Assembly: GCF_900090265.1 (NCBI RefSeq) | Contig: NZ_LT607752.1 | Coordinates: 3,410,001-3,474,000 of the forward strand | Length of the DNA stretch: 64,000 nt | Source of the DNA: Micromonospora rifamycinica | Lineage (GTDB): Bacteria > Actinomycetota > Actinomycetes > Mycobacteriales > Micromonosporaceae | Reading direction: 5' to 3' | The notes under the pieces: model-generated | Told to the model about the DNA's origin: nothing | The model's input: the letters and a program-made list of their open reading frames with translations, nothing else | Databases searched by the model: none | Shown here: piece by piece, positions 1 through 9,896 of the stretch | How positions within the stretch are numbered: the stretch's first letter is position 1 | How the letters are laid out: every line of letters starts with the position of its first letter | Program-made: the position numbers and the translations under genes

Positions 1-733
1 GCACCCGGGCGTGGTGGATCCGCTGCGGGTCGTACTCCTGGAGGTCCTGGGCGATGGCGACGACGGTGGTGACCGAGCCGGCGAGGCCGACCAGGGTCGC
101 AGCCTGACGGCCGGGGACGGCGGCGAGCGCCCGGTCGACGGCGGCGGCGATGTCGGCCTGCGCGGCGGCGACCTCGTCGGCGGTCGGCGGATCGCCGTGC
201 AGGTGCCGTTCGGTCATCCGGACGCAGCCGATGTCCACCGAGATGGCCGCCTGGACGCCGCCGTCGCGGGTGCCCACCACGAACTCGGTCGAGCCCCCGC
301 CGATGTCCACCACCAGGTACGGCGGCTCGGCGTCGGCGGGCAGCCCACGGACCGCCCCGGTGAACGACAGGCGGGCCTCCTCGTCGCCGCTGACCACCTC
401 GGGGGCGACGCCGAGGGTCTGCTCCACCATGGCCCGGAAGTCGGCCGCGTTGCTGGCGTCCCGGGACGCCGAGGTGGCGCACATCCGGACCCGTTCGACG
501 CCCAGCCGCTCGATCTCGGCGGCGTAGCCGGCCAGCGCCACCCGGGTCCGCTCGATCGCCTCGGGGGCCAGCCGCCCGGTCCGGTCGACACCCTGACCGA
601 GCCGGACGATCTCCATCCGACGGGCCAGGTCGACCAGCGGAGCCTGCGGCCCGGCCGCGGGGTCGGGCAGGTCGGCGACCAGCAGGCGGATGGAGTTGGT
701 CCCACAGTCGATGGCGGCCACACGCGTCGTCAC
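1..733 (-). CDS. ppx: Exopolyphosphatase / pppGpp phosphohydrolase (Ppx/GppA), 3' part outside the window
   Basis: Removes phosphate from polyphosphate and/or pppGpp in the cytoplasm, linking phosphate stores to the stringent response. About 244 residues are visible. An actin-like ATPase first phosphate motif (DCGTNSIRLL) lies at residues 9-18, the second (VVDIGGGSTEF) at about 141-151, and GLAGSVTTV near 217. The start is a GTG at 733 giving VTTRVAAID. The gene is last in a minus-strand run after DUF501 and argA; in M. tuberculosis the ppx homologue Rv1026 also follows DUF501 and eno. The C-terminus is cut by the window edge. Family assignment is firm; which substrate dominates cannot be read from sequence. 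Confidence 0.93.
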   Translation of the reverse strand, partial: MTTRVAAIDCGTNSIRLLVADLPDPAAGPQAPLVDLARRMEIVRLGQGVDRTGRLAPEAIERTRVALAGYAAEIERLGVERVRMCATSASRDASNAADFRAMVEQTLGVAPEVVSGDEEARLSFTGAVRGLPADAEPPYLVVDIGGGSTEFVVGTRDGGVQAAISVDIGCVRMTERHLHGDPPTADEVAAAQADIAAAVDRALAAVPGRQAATLVGLAGSVTTVVAIAQDLQEYDPQRIHHARV

Positions 734-780
734 GGCAGCAACCCTACGGCAGCCGCCGGCCGCCCACGGCGGCACCGACC

Positions 781-879
781 GCGCACGCCAGCAGCACCCG
801 ACCGCAGCACCCAGCCGCGCACGCCAGCAGCACCCGACCGCAGCACCCAGCCGCGCACGCCAGCAGCACCCGGCAGCAC
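781..879. repeat. 36-bp tandem repeat, about 2.7 copies
   Basis: Two identical 36-bp units (781-816 and 817-852) begin GCGCACGCCAGCAGCACCCG, followed by a third unit that decays after about 20 bases. The array fills most of the 200-base gap between ppx and the membrane-protein gene upstream of it. A short cysteine-rich reading frame on the minus strand is only a translation of the repeat and is not called as a gene. Confidence 0.9.
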
Positions 880-933
880 ACGCGAGCAGCACCCGACCCC
901 GTGCATCGGCGGCACCGACCGGCCCAGCGGTGG

Positions 934-2175
934 TCACCGTCGCCGGGACAGCCGCCGCAGCAGCAGCCACGGCACCCAGGCCAGCACGGCGAGCAGCACC
1001 AGCAGGGCCACCAGTGGTGTCCGCCACCACGGGGCCACCGTCGCCGGTGGCGGGTCGGCGGGCGCGGAGACCCACGGGCGGGCGGTCTTCGACCAGGCCA
1101 GGAAGGCGTCACCGATCGGCAGCAGGCCGAAGGCGTACCGGCGGGTGTGCGGGGTGTCCAGCGGAAAGCCGACCAGCTCGCCGTAGTTGGCCAGTGCCCC
1201 GGCCAGCGCGTCGTCGCCCTGCACCTGGGCCGCGCCGAGGGTCACCACGGTGGCCGAGAAGCTCACCCCGAGCGGCAGCGGCCCCGAGTCGACGTCCCCC
1301 GGGCCGTCCAGACCGCGCGGATACTCCCGTACGGCCGGGCCGAGCCCCAGCGGCGACACCACGAACCCGGTGCGGAAACGCAGGTACTGCTCCCGGGCGA
1401 AGGCCGGGTCGATCTCCGGCAGGAACCGCTGGATGACGCTCTGCGAGGTGCCCCGGGCCACCTCGGCCGGCGCGCCGGTGCCCGGGTCGACCCGGTGCGG
1501 CAGCAGGCCGGTACGCGGGTCGAGCCGCTGGCGTACGCCGTCCAGCCAGCGGGCCGTGGTCCGGTCGAACCGGGGCGGCAGCAGATGGTCGTGCAGCCGC
1601 AGCGAGGCCACCGCCACCGTCGAGTCGACCGGCCACGCCTGCCCCGGATAGGCGGCGAGGTACGGCGTGGCCGAGGCGTCGAACGCGGCGGCCAGTGCGG
1701 TCGACGCCTCGGTGAACCGGCGTACCTCGGCCGGATCCCGACCCGACGCCGGTTGCAGGGCGAGCACCCCGCCGCGCAGCCAGTTCGTCCAGCCGGCGTG
1801 GAAGACGCCGTACGCCGGGGTCAGGTCGGCGCTGAACGGGGCCGTGCCGGCCGGTGACTCCAGCCGGGCCAGCGCCCACCGGGCCTCCCGCAGCGCCCCG
1901 TCGCGCTCCTGCGGTGGTTGCCGCAGGCCGGTCTCCACCCGGGCCAGCCCGTACAGCGCGTGGGCGAAGAACCAGCCCTCCGGGAACATCGCCTGGGCGT
2001 CCTCACCGGCACCGGCGTCGAGTTCGGTGCGCAGGTAGCTGAGCTGCCGGTCCACCCCGGGCGGCTGCCCGGCGACGCCGCCGGTGGCCGGGGCGATCAG
2101 CCGGGCCACGCCGACCAGCGCGAACAGCGTCACCAGGGCGGCGAGCAGGGCGACCAACCGACGCAGGATCGTCAC
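934..2175 (-). CDS. Membrane-anchored protein of unknown function, two terminal TM segments
   Basis: Not recognised. From a GTG at 2175 it encodes 413 residues. A hydrophobic helix follows the first few residues (LVALLAALVTLFALVGVARL), then about 360 mostly helical soluble residues with the striking segment FPEGWFFAHALYGLA near residue 70, and a second TM helix with a basic tail (LLLRRLSRRR) at the end. The globular part is rich in aromatic and acidic residues, and an alpha/alpha-barrel fold is possible but not shown. A longer start at 2325 would overlap argA, so it was rejected. The gene is co-directional with the argA/DUF501/eno run and ends before the 36-bp repeat. Confidence 0.75.
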   Translation of the reverse strand: MTILRRLVALLAALVTLFALVGVARLIAPATGGVAGQPPGVDRQLSYLRTELDAGAGEDAQAMFPEGWFFAHALYGLARVETGLRQPPQERDGALREARWALARLESPAGTAPFSADLTPAYGVFHAGWTNWLRGGVLALQPASGRDPAEVRRFTEASTALAAAFDASATPYLAAYPGQAWPVDSTVAVASLRLHDHLLPPRFDRTTARWLDGVRQRLDPRTGLLPHRVDPGTGAPAEVARGTSQSVIQRFLPEIDPAFAREQYLRFRTGFVVSPLGLGPAVREYPRGLDGPGDVDSGPLPLGVSFSATVVTLGAAQVQGDDALAGALANYGELVGFPLDTPHTRRYAFGLLPIGDAFLAWSKTARPWVSAPADPPPATVAPWWRTPLVALLVLLAVLAWVPWLLLRRLSRRR

Positions 2176-2248
2176 CGACCCAGGGTGCCGGGCCGGGTCA
2201 AGGGCACCCCCGCCCGGCCCACCGGCCAGCAGCGGGCAGCCGGTCGGC

Positions 2249-2755
2249 CTAGAGCCGCAGCAGCATCCGGGTGTTGCCCAGGGTGTTCGGCTTGACCCGT
2301 TCCAGGTTGAGGAACTCGGCGACACCCTCGTCGTAGGAGCGCAGCAGCTGCTCGTACACCGGCTGTGGCACCGGGGCGCCGTCGATCTCGGTGAACCCGA
2401 ACGCGCCGAAGAACGCCGTCTCGAAGGTGAGCACGAAGATCCGGGCGATGCCCAGCTCCCGGGCGGCGTCGATCAGCTCGGTGACGATCCGGTGGCCGAT
2501 CCGCCGCCCCCGGCAGACCGGGTCGACCGCCACGGTGCGGATCTCGGCGAGGTCCTCCCACATCACGTGCAGCGCGCCGCAGCCCACCACCGTGCCGTCG
2601 CCGGCCACCGCGACCCGGAACTCCTGCACGTCCTCGTAGAGGGTGACGGTGGCCTTGCTGAGCAGCCGCCGGTCGTCGGTGTAGGTGTCGACCAGCCGCC
2701 GGATCCCGCGTACGTCGCCGGTGCGGGCCCGGCGTACCACGATCCCGTCGGTCAT
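2249..2755 (-). CDS. argA: Amino-acid N-acetyltransferase (GNAT-type N-acetylglutamate synthase)
   Basis: A single GNAT domain of 168 residues, the short form of N-acetylglutamate synthase found in actinobacteria (Rv2747 type). It acetylates glutamate with acetyl-CoA as the first step of arginine synthesis. The acetyl-CoA loop is visible as VDPVCRGRRIGHRIV at about residues 91-105, and the C-terminus carries the family-typical FLNLERVKPNTLGNTRM. The ATG at 2755 lies one base after the TGA of the DUF501 gene, so the two are almost certainly cotranscribed and probably coupled. There is no amino-acid-kinase domain, as expected for this form. It could be another GNAT enzyme, but the tail favours ArgA. 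Confidence 0.85.
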   Translation of the reverse strand: MTDGIVVRRARTGDVRGIRRLVDTYTDDRRLLSKATVTLYEDVQEFRVAVAGDGTVVGCGALHVMWEDLAEIRTVAVDPVCRGRRIGHRIVTELIDAARELGIARIFVLTFETAFFGAFGFTEIDGAPVPQPVYEQLLRSYDEGVAEFLNLERVKPNTLGNTRMLLRL

Positions 2756-2756
2756 C

Positions 2757-3323
2757 TCACTGCGCCGCCGGCACGTCCACGCACGGCCCGGCGGTCCACC
2801 ACTTCTCCACCAGGGCGAGCGTCTCGTCGCCGAACGGGTTGACGCCGGGCCCGGCCCCGAGCGCGTGGCCCAGGTGCACGTGCAGGCACTTCACCCGGCC
2901 GGGCATCCCCCCGGCGGAGATGCCGGCGATCTCCGGGACCTCGCCGATCGCCGCCCGGCGGGCCAGGTAGTCCTCGTGCGCGGCCCGGTACCGGTCGGCC
3001 AGCTCCGGGTCCTCGGCGAGCCGCTCGGCCATCTCCTTCATCAGCCCGGCCGACTCCAGCCGGCTGCACGCCGCCGTCGCCCGGGGGCAGGTCAGGTAGA
3101 ACAGCGTCGGGAAGGGGGTGCCGTCGGCGAGCCGGGGGGTGGTCTCGACCACGTCGGGCAGGCCGCACGGGCACCGGTGGGCCACCGCCCTGGTGCCGCG
3201 GGGCGGGCGTCCGAGCTGCGCGGCCACCGCGGCCAGGTCGGCCTCGGTGGCCGGCTGGTGCTCCGGCGGGGGTACGGAGTCCGCCGCCGGCTCCTGCGGT
3301 GGTACGACAGTCACGGTGCCCAT
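2757..3323 (-). CDS. DUF501 family protein
   Basis: 188 residues with the DUF501 layout: a proline-rich N-terminus, then AVAHRCPCGLPDVVET and FPTLFYLTCPRATAACSRLES with conserved cysteines that might bind metal, then a helical segment (MKEMAERLAEDPEL) and a histidine-containing C-terminus (VKCLHVHLGHALGAG). Its function is unknown; it is conserved in actinobacteria between the FtsB/DivIC-like gene and ppx. It starts with ATG at 3323, 28 bases after the ftsB-like stop. The fixed position beside division and enolase genes hints at a growth or envelope role, but that is context only. Confidence 0.9.
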   Translation of the reverse strand: MGTVTVVPPQEPAADSVPPPEHQPATEADLAAVAAQLGRPPRGTRAVAHRCPCGLPDVVETTPRLADGTPFPTLFYLTCPRATAACSRLESAGLMKEMAERLAEDPELADRYRAAHEDYLARRAAIGEVPEIAGISAGGMPGRVKCLHVHLGHALGAGPGVNPFGDETLALVEKWWTAGPCVDVPAAQ

Positions 3324-3351
3324 CTCTCGTTCGGTACGCGGGTGCTGCTGC

Positions 3352-3966
3352 TCACTGGTCCGAGGCGTCGCCGTTCGCCGCCCGGACGCTCGACCACAGG
3401 GTGTCGTACCAGGGGTCGGGGGTCTTCGGTGGGGCGGGCGGTCGGCCCCCGTTGGCGTCCAGGGCCGCGCCGTCCGCGTCGTTGAGCACGATCACCGGGG
3501 TCTCGCCCGGCGCCACCATGTAGAACCGTTCCCGCGCCTTGATCTTGATGTATTCGGGATCCTGCCACTTCGCCGCCTGGGCCGACAGCTCGGCGATCTG
3601 CTCGCGCTGGGCTGCCTGGCTGGCCTCCATCCGCTCGATGTCGACCTGCTGGTCGAGATAGACCCGGACCGGATAGGTGTACGCCAGGGCGAGCGCCAGC
3701 AGCACCGCGAACAGGACGGTGGCCCGCCCGGTGAACCGTCGGGGGTGGGGTGCGGTGAGCCGCCGGATGGTGCCGCCGGCCGCCGTCCGGCGGGCCGCCG
3801 CCGGACGGTTCGCCGAACGTACCCCGTCGGCGCTGCGCGACCGGGCAGTGGTGGCCCGCGGCGCGGCGCGGACCCCGCTGTCGCGCAGCGGCGTCCGGCC
3901 CGCGCCCGGCCGACCGGTCGGCCGGCGGGCCGGGCGTTGGCCACCCGGTGTGCGGCGCTGCTGCAT
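3352..3966 (-). CDS. Septum formation initiator, FtsB/DivIC-like divisome protein
   Basis: A bitopic cell-division protein expected to bind FtsL and FtsQ at the septum. About 75 basic, arginine/alanine/proline-rich cytoplasmic residues come first, then one TM helix (ATVLFAVLLALALAYTY), then a coiled coil (QVDIERMEASQAAQREQIAE) and the DivIC signature PEYIKIKARERFYMVAPGET, and a short proline-rich tail. The ATG at 3966 has a GGGGAGGGG Shine-Dalgarno at better spacing than the in-frame GTG at 3972. It follows eno after 31 bases and precedes DUF501, the same order as Rv1023-Rv1025. Confidence 0.92.
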   Translation of the reverse strand: MQQRRTPGGQRPARRPTGRPGAGRTPLRDSGVRAAPRATTARSRSADGVRSANRPAAARRTAAGGTIRRLTAPHPRRFTGRATVLFAVLLALALAYTYPVRVYLDQQVDIERMEASQAAQREQIAELSAQAAKWQDPEYIKIKARERFYMVAPGETPVIVLNDADGAALDANGGRPPAPPKTPDPWYDTLWSSVRAANGDASDQ

Positions 3967-3997
3967 CGTCACACCCCTCCCCCGAGGTTCGCCTGGC

Positions 3998-6190
<2,193 letters not shown>

Positions 6191-6194
<4 letters not shown>

Positions 6195-7111
6195 CCGTTC
6201 CCCCGCCCGCACGTCCCACGCCCACGACCGGCGACGCCGGCCCGGAGGGGGTGCCGTCGCAGGACGTCCACGACGCGACCAGCCCGGCCGGCCCCGCACC
6301 GGACGACCTGGGCCTGGTGGTGGCCGGTACCCGGCTGCTCACCACCCCCGACGGCGGCCTGCCCCGGGTCGGCGCGCTGCCGGCCGCGACCGGGTGGGTG
6401 CCGCTGGGCACGCTCGACGGTGTGCCGGCCTGGCTGACGGAGACGGTCGAGGACCTGACGACGGCCGGTGGTGGGGATCCGGCCGGTGGCCCACGGCCGG
6501 TCGGCCGGTGGCGGAGTTGGCGGGCGCTCGCCGCCGAGCTGCCCGAGCCGGTCGCCACGATCGCCGGGCGGGCGGTGGCCGTGGCCACCTGGCGGCGTAC
6601 CCACCGCTGGTGCGGGGCCTGCCGGGCGGCGCTGGCCGACGTGCCGGGCGAGACGGCCCGCCGCTGCCCCGACTGCGGCCTGTACGTGCCGCTGCGGCTC
6701 TCCCCGGCGGTGCTCACCGCGATCACCCGGCCCGGCCCGGCCGGCGGCCCCACCGAGCTGCTGCTGGTCCGGCACGCGTCCGGGCCGACCGAGCTGTGGG
6801 CGCTGGTCGCCGGCTTCGTGGAGGCCGGTGAGTCGCTGGAGACGGCGGTCCGTCGGGAGGTCCACGAGGAGGTCTCGCTGGACCTCGGCACGATCGACTA
6901 CTTCGGCAGCCAGCCCTGGGCGATCTCCGGGCCGGGGGTGCTGCTCGCCGGCTTCACCGCCACCGTCGCCGATCCCGCTGCCGAGCCGGTGGTGGACGGG
7001 CGGGAGCTGGTCCGGGCCCGCTGGTTCCCGGTGGACGCGCTGCCGGCGGAGCTGCCACCGGCGTACTCGATCTCCCGCTGGCTGATCGACGCCGTCGCCG
7101 CCCGCGGCTGA
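6191..7111 (+). CDS. nudC: NAD(+) diphosphatase, NUDIX family (NudC)
   Basis: Cleaves NAD(H) to NMN and AMP and can remove NAD caps from RNA. The 306 residues comprise a variable N-terminal domain, a four-cysteine zinc ribbon (WCGACRAAL, then RRCPDCGLYVPL) at about 140-165, and a NUDIX domain whose box GFVEAGESLETAVRREVHEE contains the REx2EE catalytic core. It is followed by FGSQPWAISGPGV, matching the SQPW motif that separates NudC from other NUDIX proteins. The GTG start at 6191 overlaps the lipoprotein stop. It converges with the DUF885 gene 14 bases downstream. Confidence 0.94.
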
Positions 7112-7125
7112 GCCGGGCAGGCGGG

Positions 7126-8745
7126 TCAGATACCGAGCAGGGTGCGCAGGTGGCGCGGGGGCGGGCAGTCGTGGGCGAGCATCGCGTCGTGCCACTGTCG
7201 CACCGGCACCCCGGCCGGACGGGACGCGGCGACGTCGGCCATCTCGCTGTAGCCGACGAAGTAGGTGGAGAGCTGCGTCGAGGTGAGCAGCGCCCGCCGC
7301 CACTTGCCGGCCGCCTCGCCCTCCTCCTGGAAGCCGCGCCCGGTCATCAGCGCCAGCGCGTCCGCCTCGGTCATCTGGTCGCAGTGCACCAGCTGGTCGA
7401 GCAGCGCATTGATGGTCATCCGCAGCTGCATCTTGAGCTGCTGGAGGCGGACCGGCAGGCCACCGAAGCCGAGGCCGGCCATCAGCTCCTCGGTGTAGAC
7501 CGCCCACCCTTCGATGAACACCCCCGACTCGGTCAGCGCACGGACCCGGGTGGGACCGGCGTACCGGCGGGCGTGGGCGAGCTGGAGGAAGTGCCCCGGC
7601 ATCGCCTCGTGCACGGTCAGGTTGCGGATCATGTGGTCGTTGTACTCCCGGTAGAACGACTCGACCCGGTGCGCCGGCCAGTCCGCCGGGGTCGGCGCGA
7701 TGCAGTAGAAGGTGGGCAGGTCGGCCGGCTCCAACGGGCCGGGCGAGTCGCAGTACGCCACCGCGACGCCCCGGGCGAACTCCGGCATCTCCTGGATCAC
7801 GCACGGGTCGTCGACCAGGCTGACCAGGTCGTGCACGCGGACGAACTCGGCGGCCTCGTCGAGGCTGACCGACGCGAGGTCCACGATGGAGTGGTCGTCG
7901 GGGTGCTCGGCGGCCAGCAGGTCGAGCGCCCGGCGTACCGTCTCGTCGTCGGCCGGGCCACCGACCAGCTCGACGGCCGCCGCGCGGATCTCGGCGGTGA
8001 CCCGGTCCAGGTTGTCCCAGGCGCGGCGCTGCACCTCGGCCGCGCCCAGCTCGGTGTCGAGGGTGTGCCAGAGCCGGGCCTCCCAGCGGCGGCGACCCAG
8101 CCGGGGGTCGCGGCCCGGCCCGGCGTCGGCGGCCAGCCCGGCGCGCAGCCAGCCGACGAACTCGTCCAGCGCGGCGGTCGCCGCCCGAGCCGCCGGCCCG
8201 ACCATGCCGTCGAGCGCGGGTGCCCGGGCGAGCAGCAGCGGCACCTCGTCGCGGATCAGCGCGGCGGTGCCGGCGAACTGCCCGACCGCCGTCTCGGCGT
8301 GGATCCGGGGCATGTCGCGCAGCGTCGCCCGCGCGGTCGCCAGCGCATCAGGTACGGCCGTCAGGCGTCCGGCCAGGTGGGCCAGCCGCTCCTCCACCGG
8401 GGCGTACGGCCGGGCGAGGAGGGCGTGCAGCAGCGGGCCGGGATTGTGCGCCAGCGGATCCCACTCGTAGGCCCGGATCTCGCTCAGCTCGAACAGTTCC
8501 CGGTCGACCAGGGCGCTGAGCAGCGCGTGGTCGACCTGCTCCTCGACGTCGAGCGCGTCCGCGTCGACCTCGGCGAGCGCGTCGGCGGCCTCCTTCAGCA
8601 TCGCCTGGTCCGCCGCCACCGCCGGCCCGGAGAGATCCGGCAACCGGTCGTCGAACCGGTGGTCCCCGCTGGAGGTGGCCAGCCCCGGCCGGCTCTCCAG
8701 CACCGCATCGACGATCCGCTCCGCGAGCGGCACGAAGAACCCCAC
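7126..8745 (-). CDS. DUF885 family metallopeptidase-like protein
   Basis: 539 residues. The DUF885 hallmark HEAMPGHFLQLAHARRY lies near residue 376 (HExxxGH zinc site), with the downstream glutamate helix FIEGWAVYTEELM and the C-terminal QLSTYFVGYSEM typical of this family of putative carboxypeptidase-like enzymes. No signal peptide, so probably cytoplasmic. The GTG start at 8745 is weakly supported by an AGGG upstream. Substrate unknown. A G-rich repeat array and a palindrome separate it from mazG, which is transcribed in the same direction. Confidence 0.9.
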   Translation of the reverse strand: MGFFVPLAERIVDAVLESRPGLATSSGDHRFDDRLPDLSGPAVAADQAMLKEAADALAEVDADALDVEEQVDHALLSALVDRELFELSEIRAYEWDPLAHNPGPLLHALLARPYAPVEERLAHLAGRLTAVPDALATARATLRDMPRIHAETAVGQFAGTAALIRDEVPLLLARAPALDGMVGPAARAATAALDEFVGWLRAGLAADAGPGRDPRLGRRRWEARLWHTLDTELGAAEVQRRAWDNLDRVTAEIRAAAVELVGGPADDETVRRALDLLAAEHPDDHSIVDLASVSLDEAAEFVRVHDLVSLVDDPCVIQEMPEFARGVAVAYCDSPGPLEPADLPTFYCIAPTPADWPAHRVESFYREYNDHMIRNLTVHEAMPGHFLQLAHARRYAGPTRVRALTESGVFIEGWAVYTEELMAGLGFGGLPVRLQQLKMQLRMTINALLDQLVHCDQMTEADALALMTGRGFQEEGEAAGKWRRALLTSTQLSTYFVGYSEMADVAASRPAGVPVRQWHDAMLAHDCPPPRHLRTLLGI

Positions 8746-8768
8746 CCACCGACCCTACCCGCCCCCGG

Positions 8769-8863
8769 CCCCGCCCCGGTCCCGCCCGGCCCCGCCCGGC
8801 CCCGCCCCGGTCCCGCCCGGCCTCGCCCCGGTCCCGCCCGGCCTCGCCCCGGTCCCGCCCCGG
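8769..8863. repeat. GC-only 21-bp tandem array, G-quadruplex prone
   Basis: Four copies of a 21-22 bp unit C(C/T)(C/T)CGCCCCGGTCCCGCCCGG at 8769-8789, 8800-8820, 8821-8841 and 8842-8863, with a 10-base partial copy at 8790-8799. On the minus strand each unit has runs GGG-GGG-GGGG, so the strand coding for the DUF885 mRNA leader could fold into quadruplexes. The array ends immediately before the palindrome at 8864. Confidence 0.88.
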
Positions 8864-8919
8864 TGATCAAGAGGTTTACGCCAGGAAACCGCGCGGGCCT
8901 GACGTGAACCTCTTGATCA
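8864..8919. repeat. 56-bp palindromic repeat, family 1, copy 1 (3' end of mazG)
   Basis: Arms TGATCAAGAGGTTTACGCCAGG-like (8864-8885) and CCTGACGTGAACCTCTTGATCA-like (8898-8919) pair at 20 of 22 positions around a 12-base loop. On the minus strand the first three bases are the TGA stop of mazG. A second element of exactly the same length and ends is at 38518-38573. It could act as a transcription terminator for mazG; it could also be a REP-like mobile palindrome. Confidence 0.9.
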
Positions 8920-9855
8920 ACTCGACGAAGCGGGTGGCGGGAGGGAGGGGAGCGGGAGGGCGAGGGTGGTCTTGCGGAGGGCGGCCTCCGGGTCCAGGTG
9001 GGCCTGGCGGGCCTGGGCGACCAGGGCGAGCAGGCTCGCGCCGAGGCGGGATTCCGGGTCGGGCTGGGCGTCGGGGGACGGCAGCGGGACGGTCAGCCCG
9101 GCCCGGCCCGCCCGGTCCAGCACCTTGGCGGCCAGGGAAAGGGCCGGCTGGCTCAGCGCGACGCCGTCCAGCACCGACGTGCGGGCCTTCTCGGCCTGCT
9201 TGATCCGCTCCCAGTTGGCCTCGATCTCCGCCAGGGAGGCCGCCTCGGCACCGGCGAAGACGTGCGGGTTGCGGCGGACCATCTTGTCCACCAGGGCGCC
9301 GGCCACGTCGTCGACGTTCCACCGCTCACCCTCGGGCAGTTCCTCCGCGAGACGGGCGTGCAGCAGCACCTGGAGCAGCACGTCACCCAGCTCCTCGCGG
9401 AGCGCGTCGGTGTCATCGTCGTTGATCGCGTCGTACGCCTCGTAGCACTCCTCGATCAGGAAACCGGCGAGGCTACGGTGGGTCTGCGCCCGCTTCCACG
9501 GGTCACCGCCCGGGGAGGCGAGCCGGTCCATCACCTCCACCGCGTCGAGCAGCCGGGCTCCCGGCGGATCCCACGAGCCGTACATCAGCTCCAGCTCGGC
9601 CAGCCCCGGCTGGCGGGCCAGCCGCAGGCCCAGCTCCCGGGCCAGGGTCGCGTCACCGGCCGGAGCGGCCAGCCACACCGCCGTACCGTGGGTCGCCGCG
9701 GCGGCCAGCACCGCGTCGGTCGCCCCGCCGGACACCACCGTGACCTCGACACCCGCCGCGCGTACCGCCGTGACCTGGGCGCTCTCCGCGTCGGTCAGCA
9801 CCGGCGCGGAGCGGAGCGTGTCCCAGGCGGCGGCGGTCAGCAGCCCCGCCGGCAA
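8917..9855 (-). CDS. mazG: Nucleoside triphosphate pyrophosphohydrolase MazG
   Basis: Hydrolyses (d)NTPs, including damaged ones, to monophosphates in the cytoplasm. A MazG domain is clear: FLIEECYEAYDAI at about residue 132 and LREELGDVLLQVLLHARL supply the EExxE and ExxD metal ligands, then KMVRRNPHVF and IEANWERIKQAEK. An N-terminal extension of about 95 residues is typical of actinobacterial MazG. The first ordinary start codon is the TTG at 9855, but the reading frame continues upstream as STSHRIVLLVTSPR to a CTG at 9900 that overlaps the previous stop, so the true start may be there. Order mfd-lipoprotein-mazG-eno matches Rv1020-Rv1023. Confidence 0.92.
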   Translation of the reverse strand: MPAGLLTAAAWDTLRSAPVLTDAESAQVTAVRAAGVEVTVVSGGATDAVLAAAATHGTAVWLAAPAGDATLARELGLRLARQPGLAELELMYGSWDPPGARLLDAVEVMDRLASPGGDPWKRAQTHRSLAGFLIEECYEAYDAINDDDTDALREELGDVLLQVLLHARLAEELPEGERWNVDDVAGALVDKMVRRNPHVFAGAEAASLAEIEANWERIKQAEKARTSVLDGVALSQPALSLAAKVLDRAGRAGLTVPLPSPDAQPDPESRLGASLLALVAQARQAHLDPEAALRKTTLALPLPSLPPPASSS

Positions 9856-9896
9856 CCGGGGCGAGGTGACCAGCAGGACGATCCGGTGGGACGTGC

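Noticed and set aside
730..915. Small cysteine-rich reading frame on the minus strand
   Set aside because: It is a translation of the 36-bp tandem repeat; no ribosome site.
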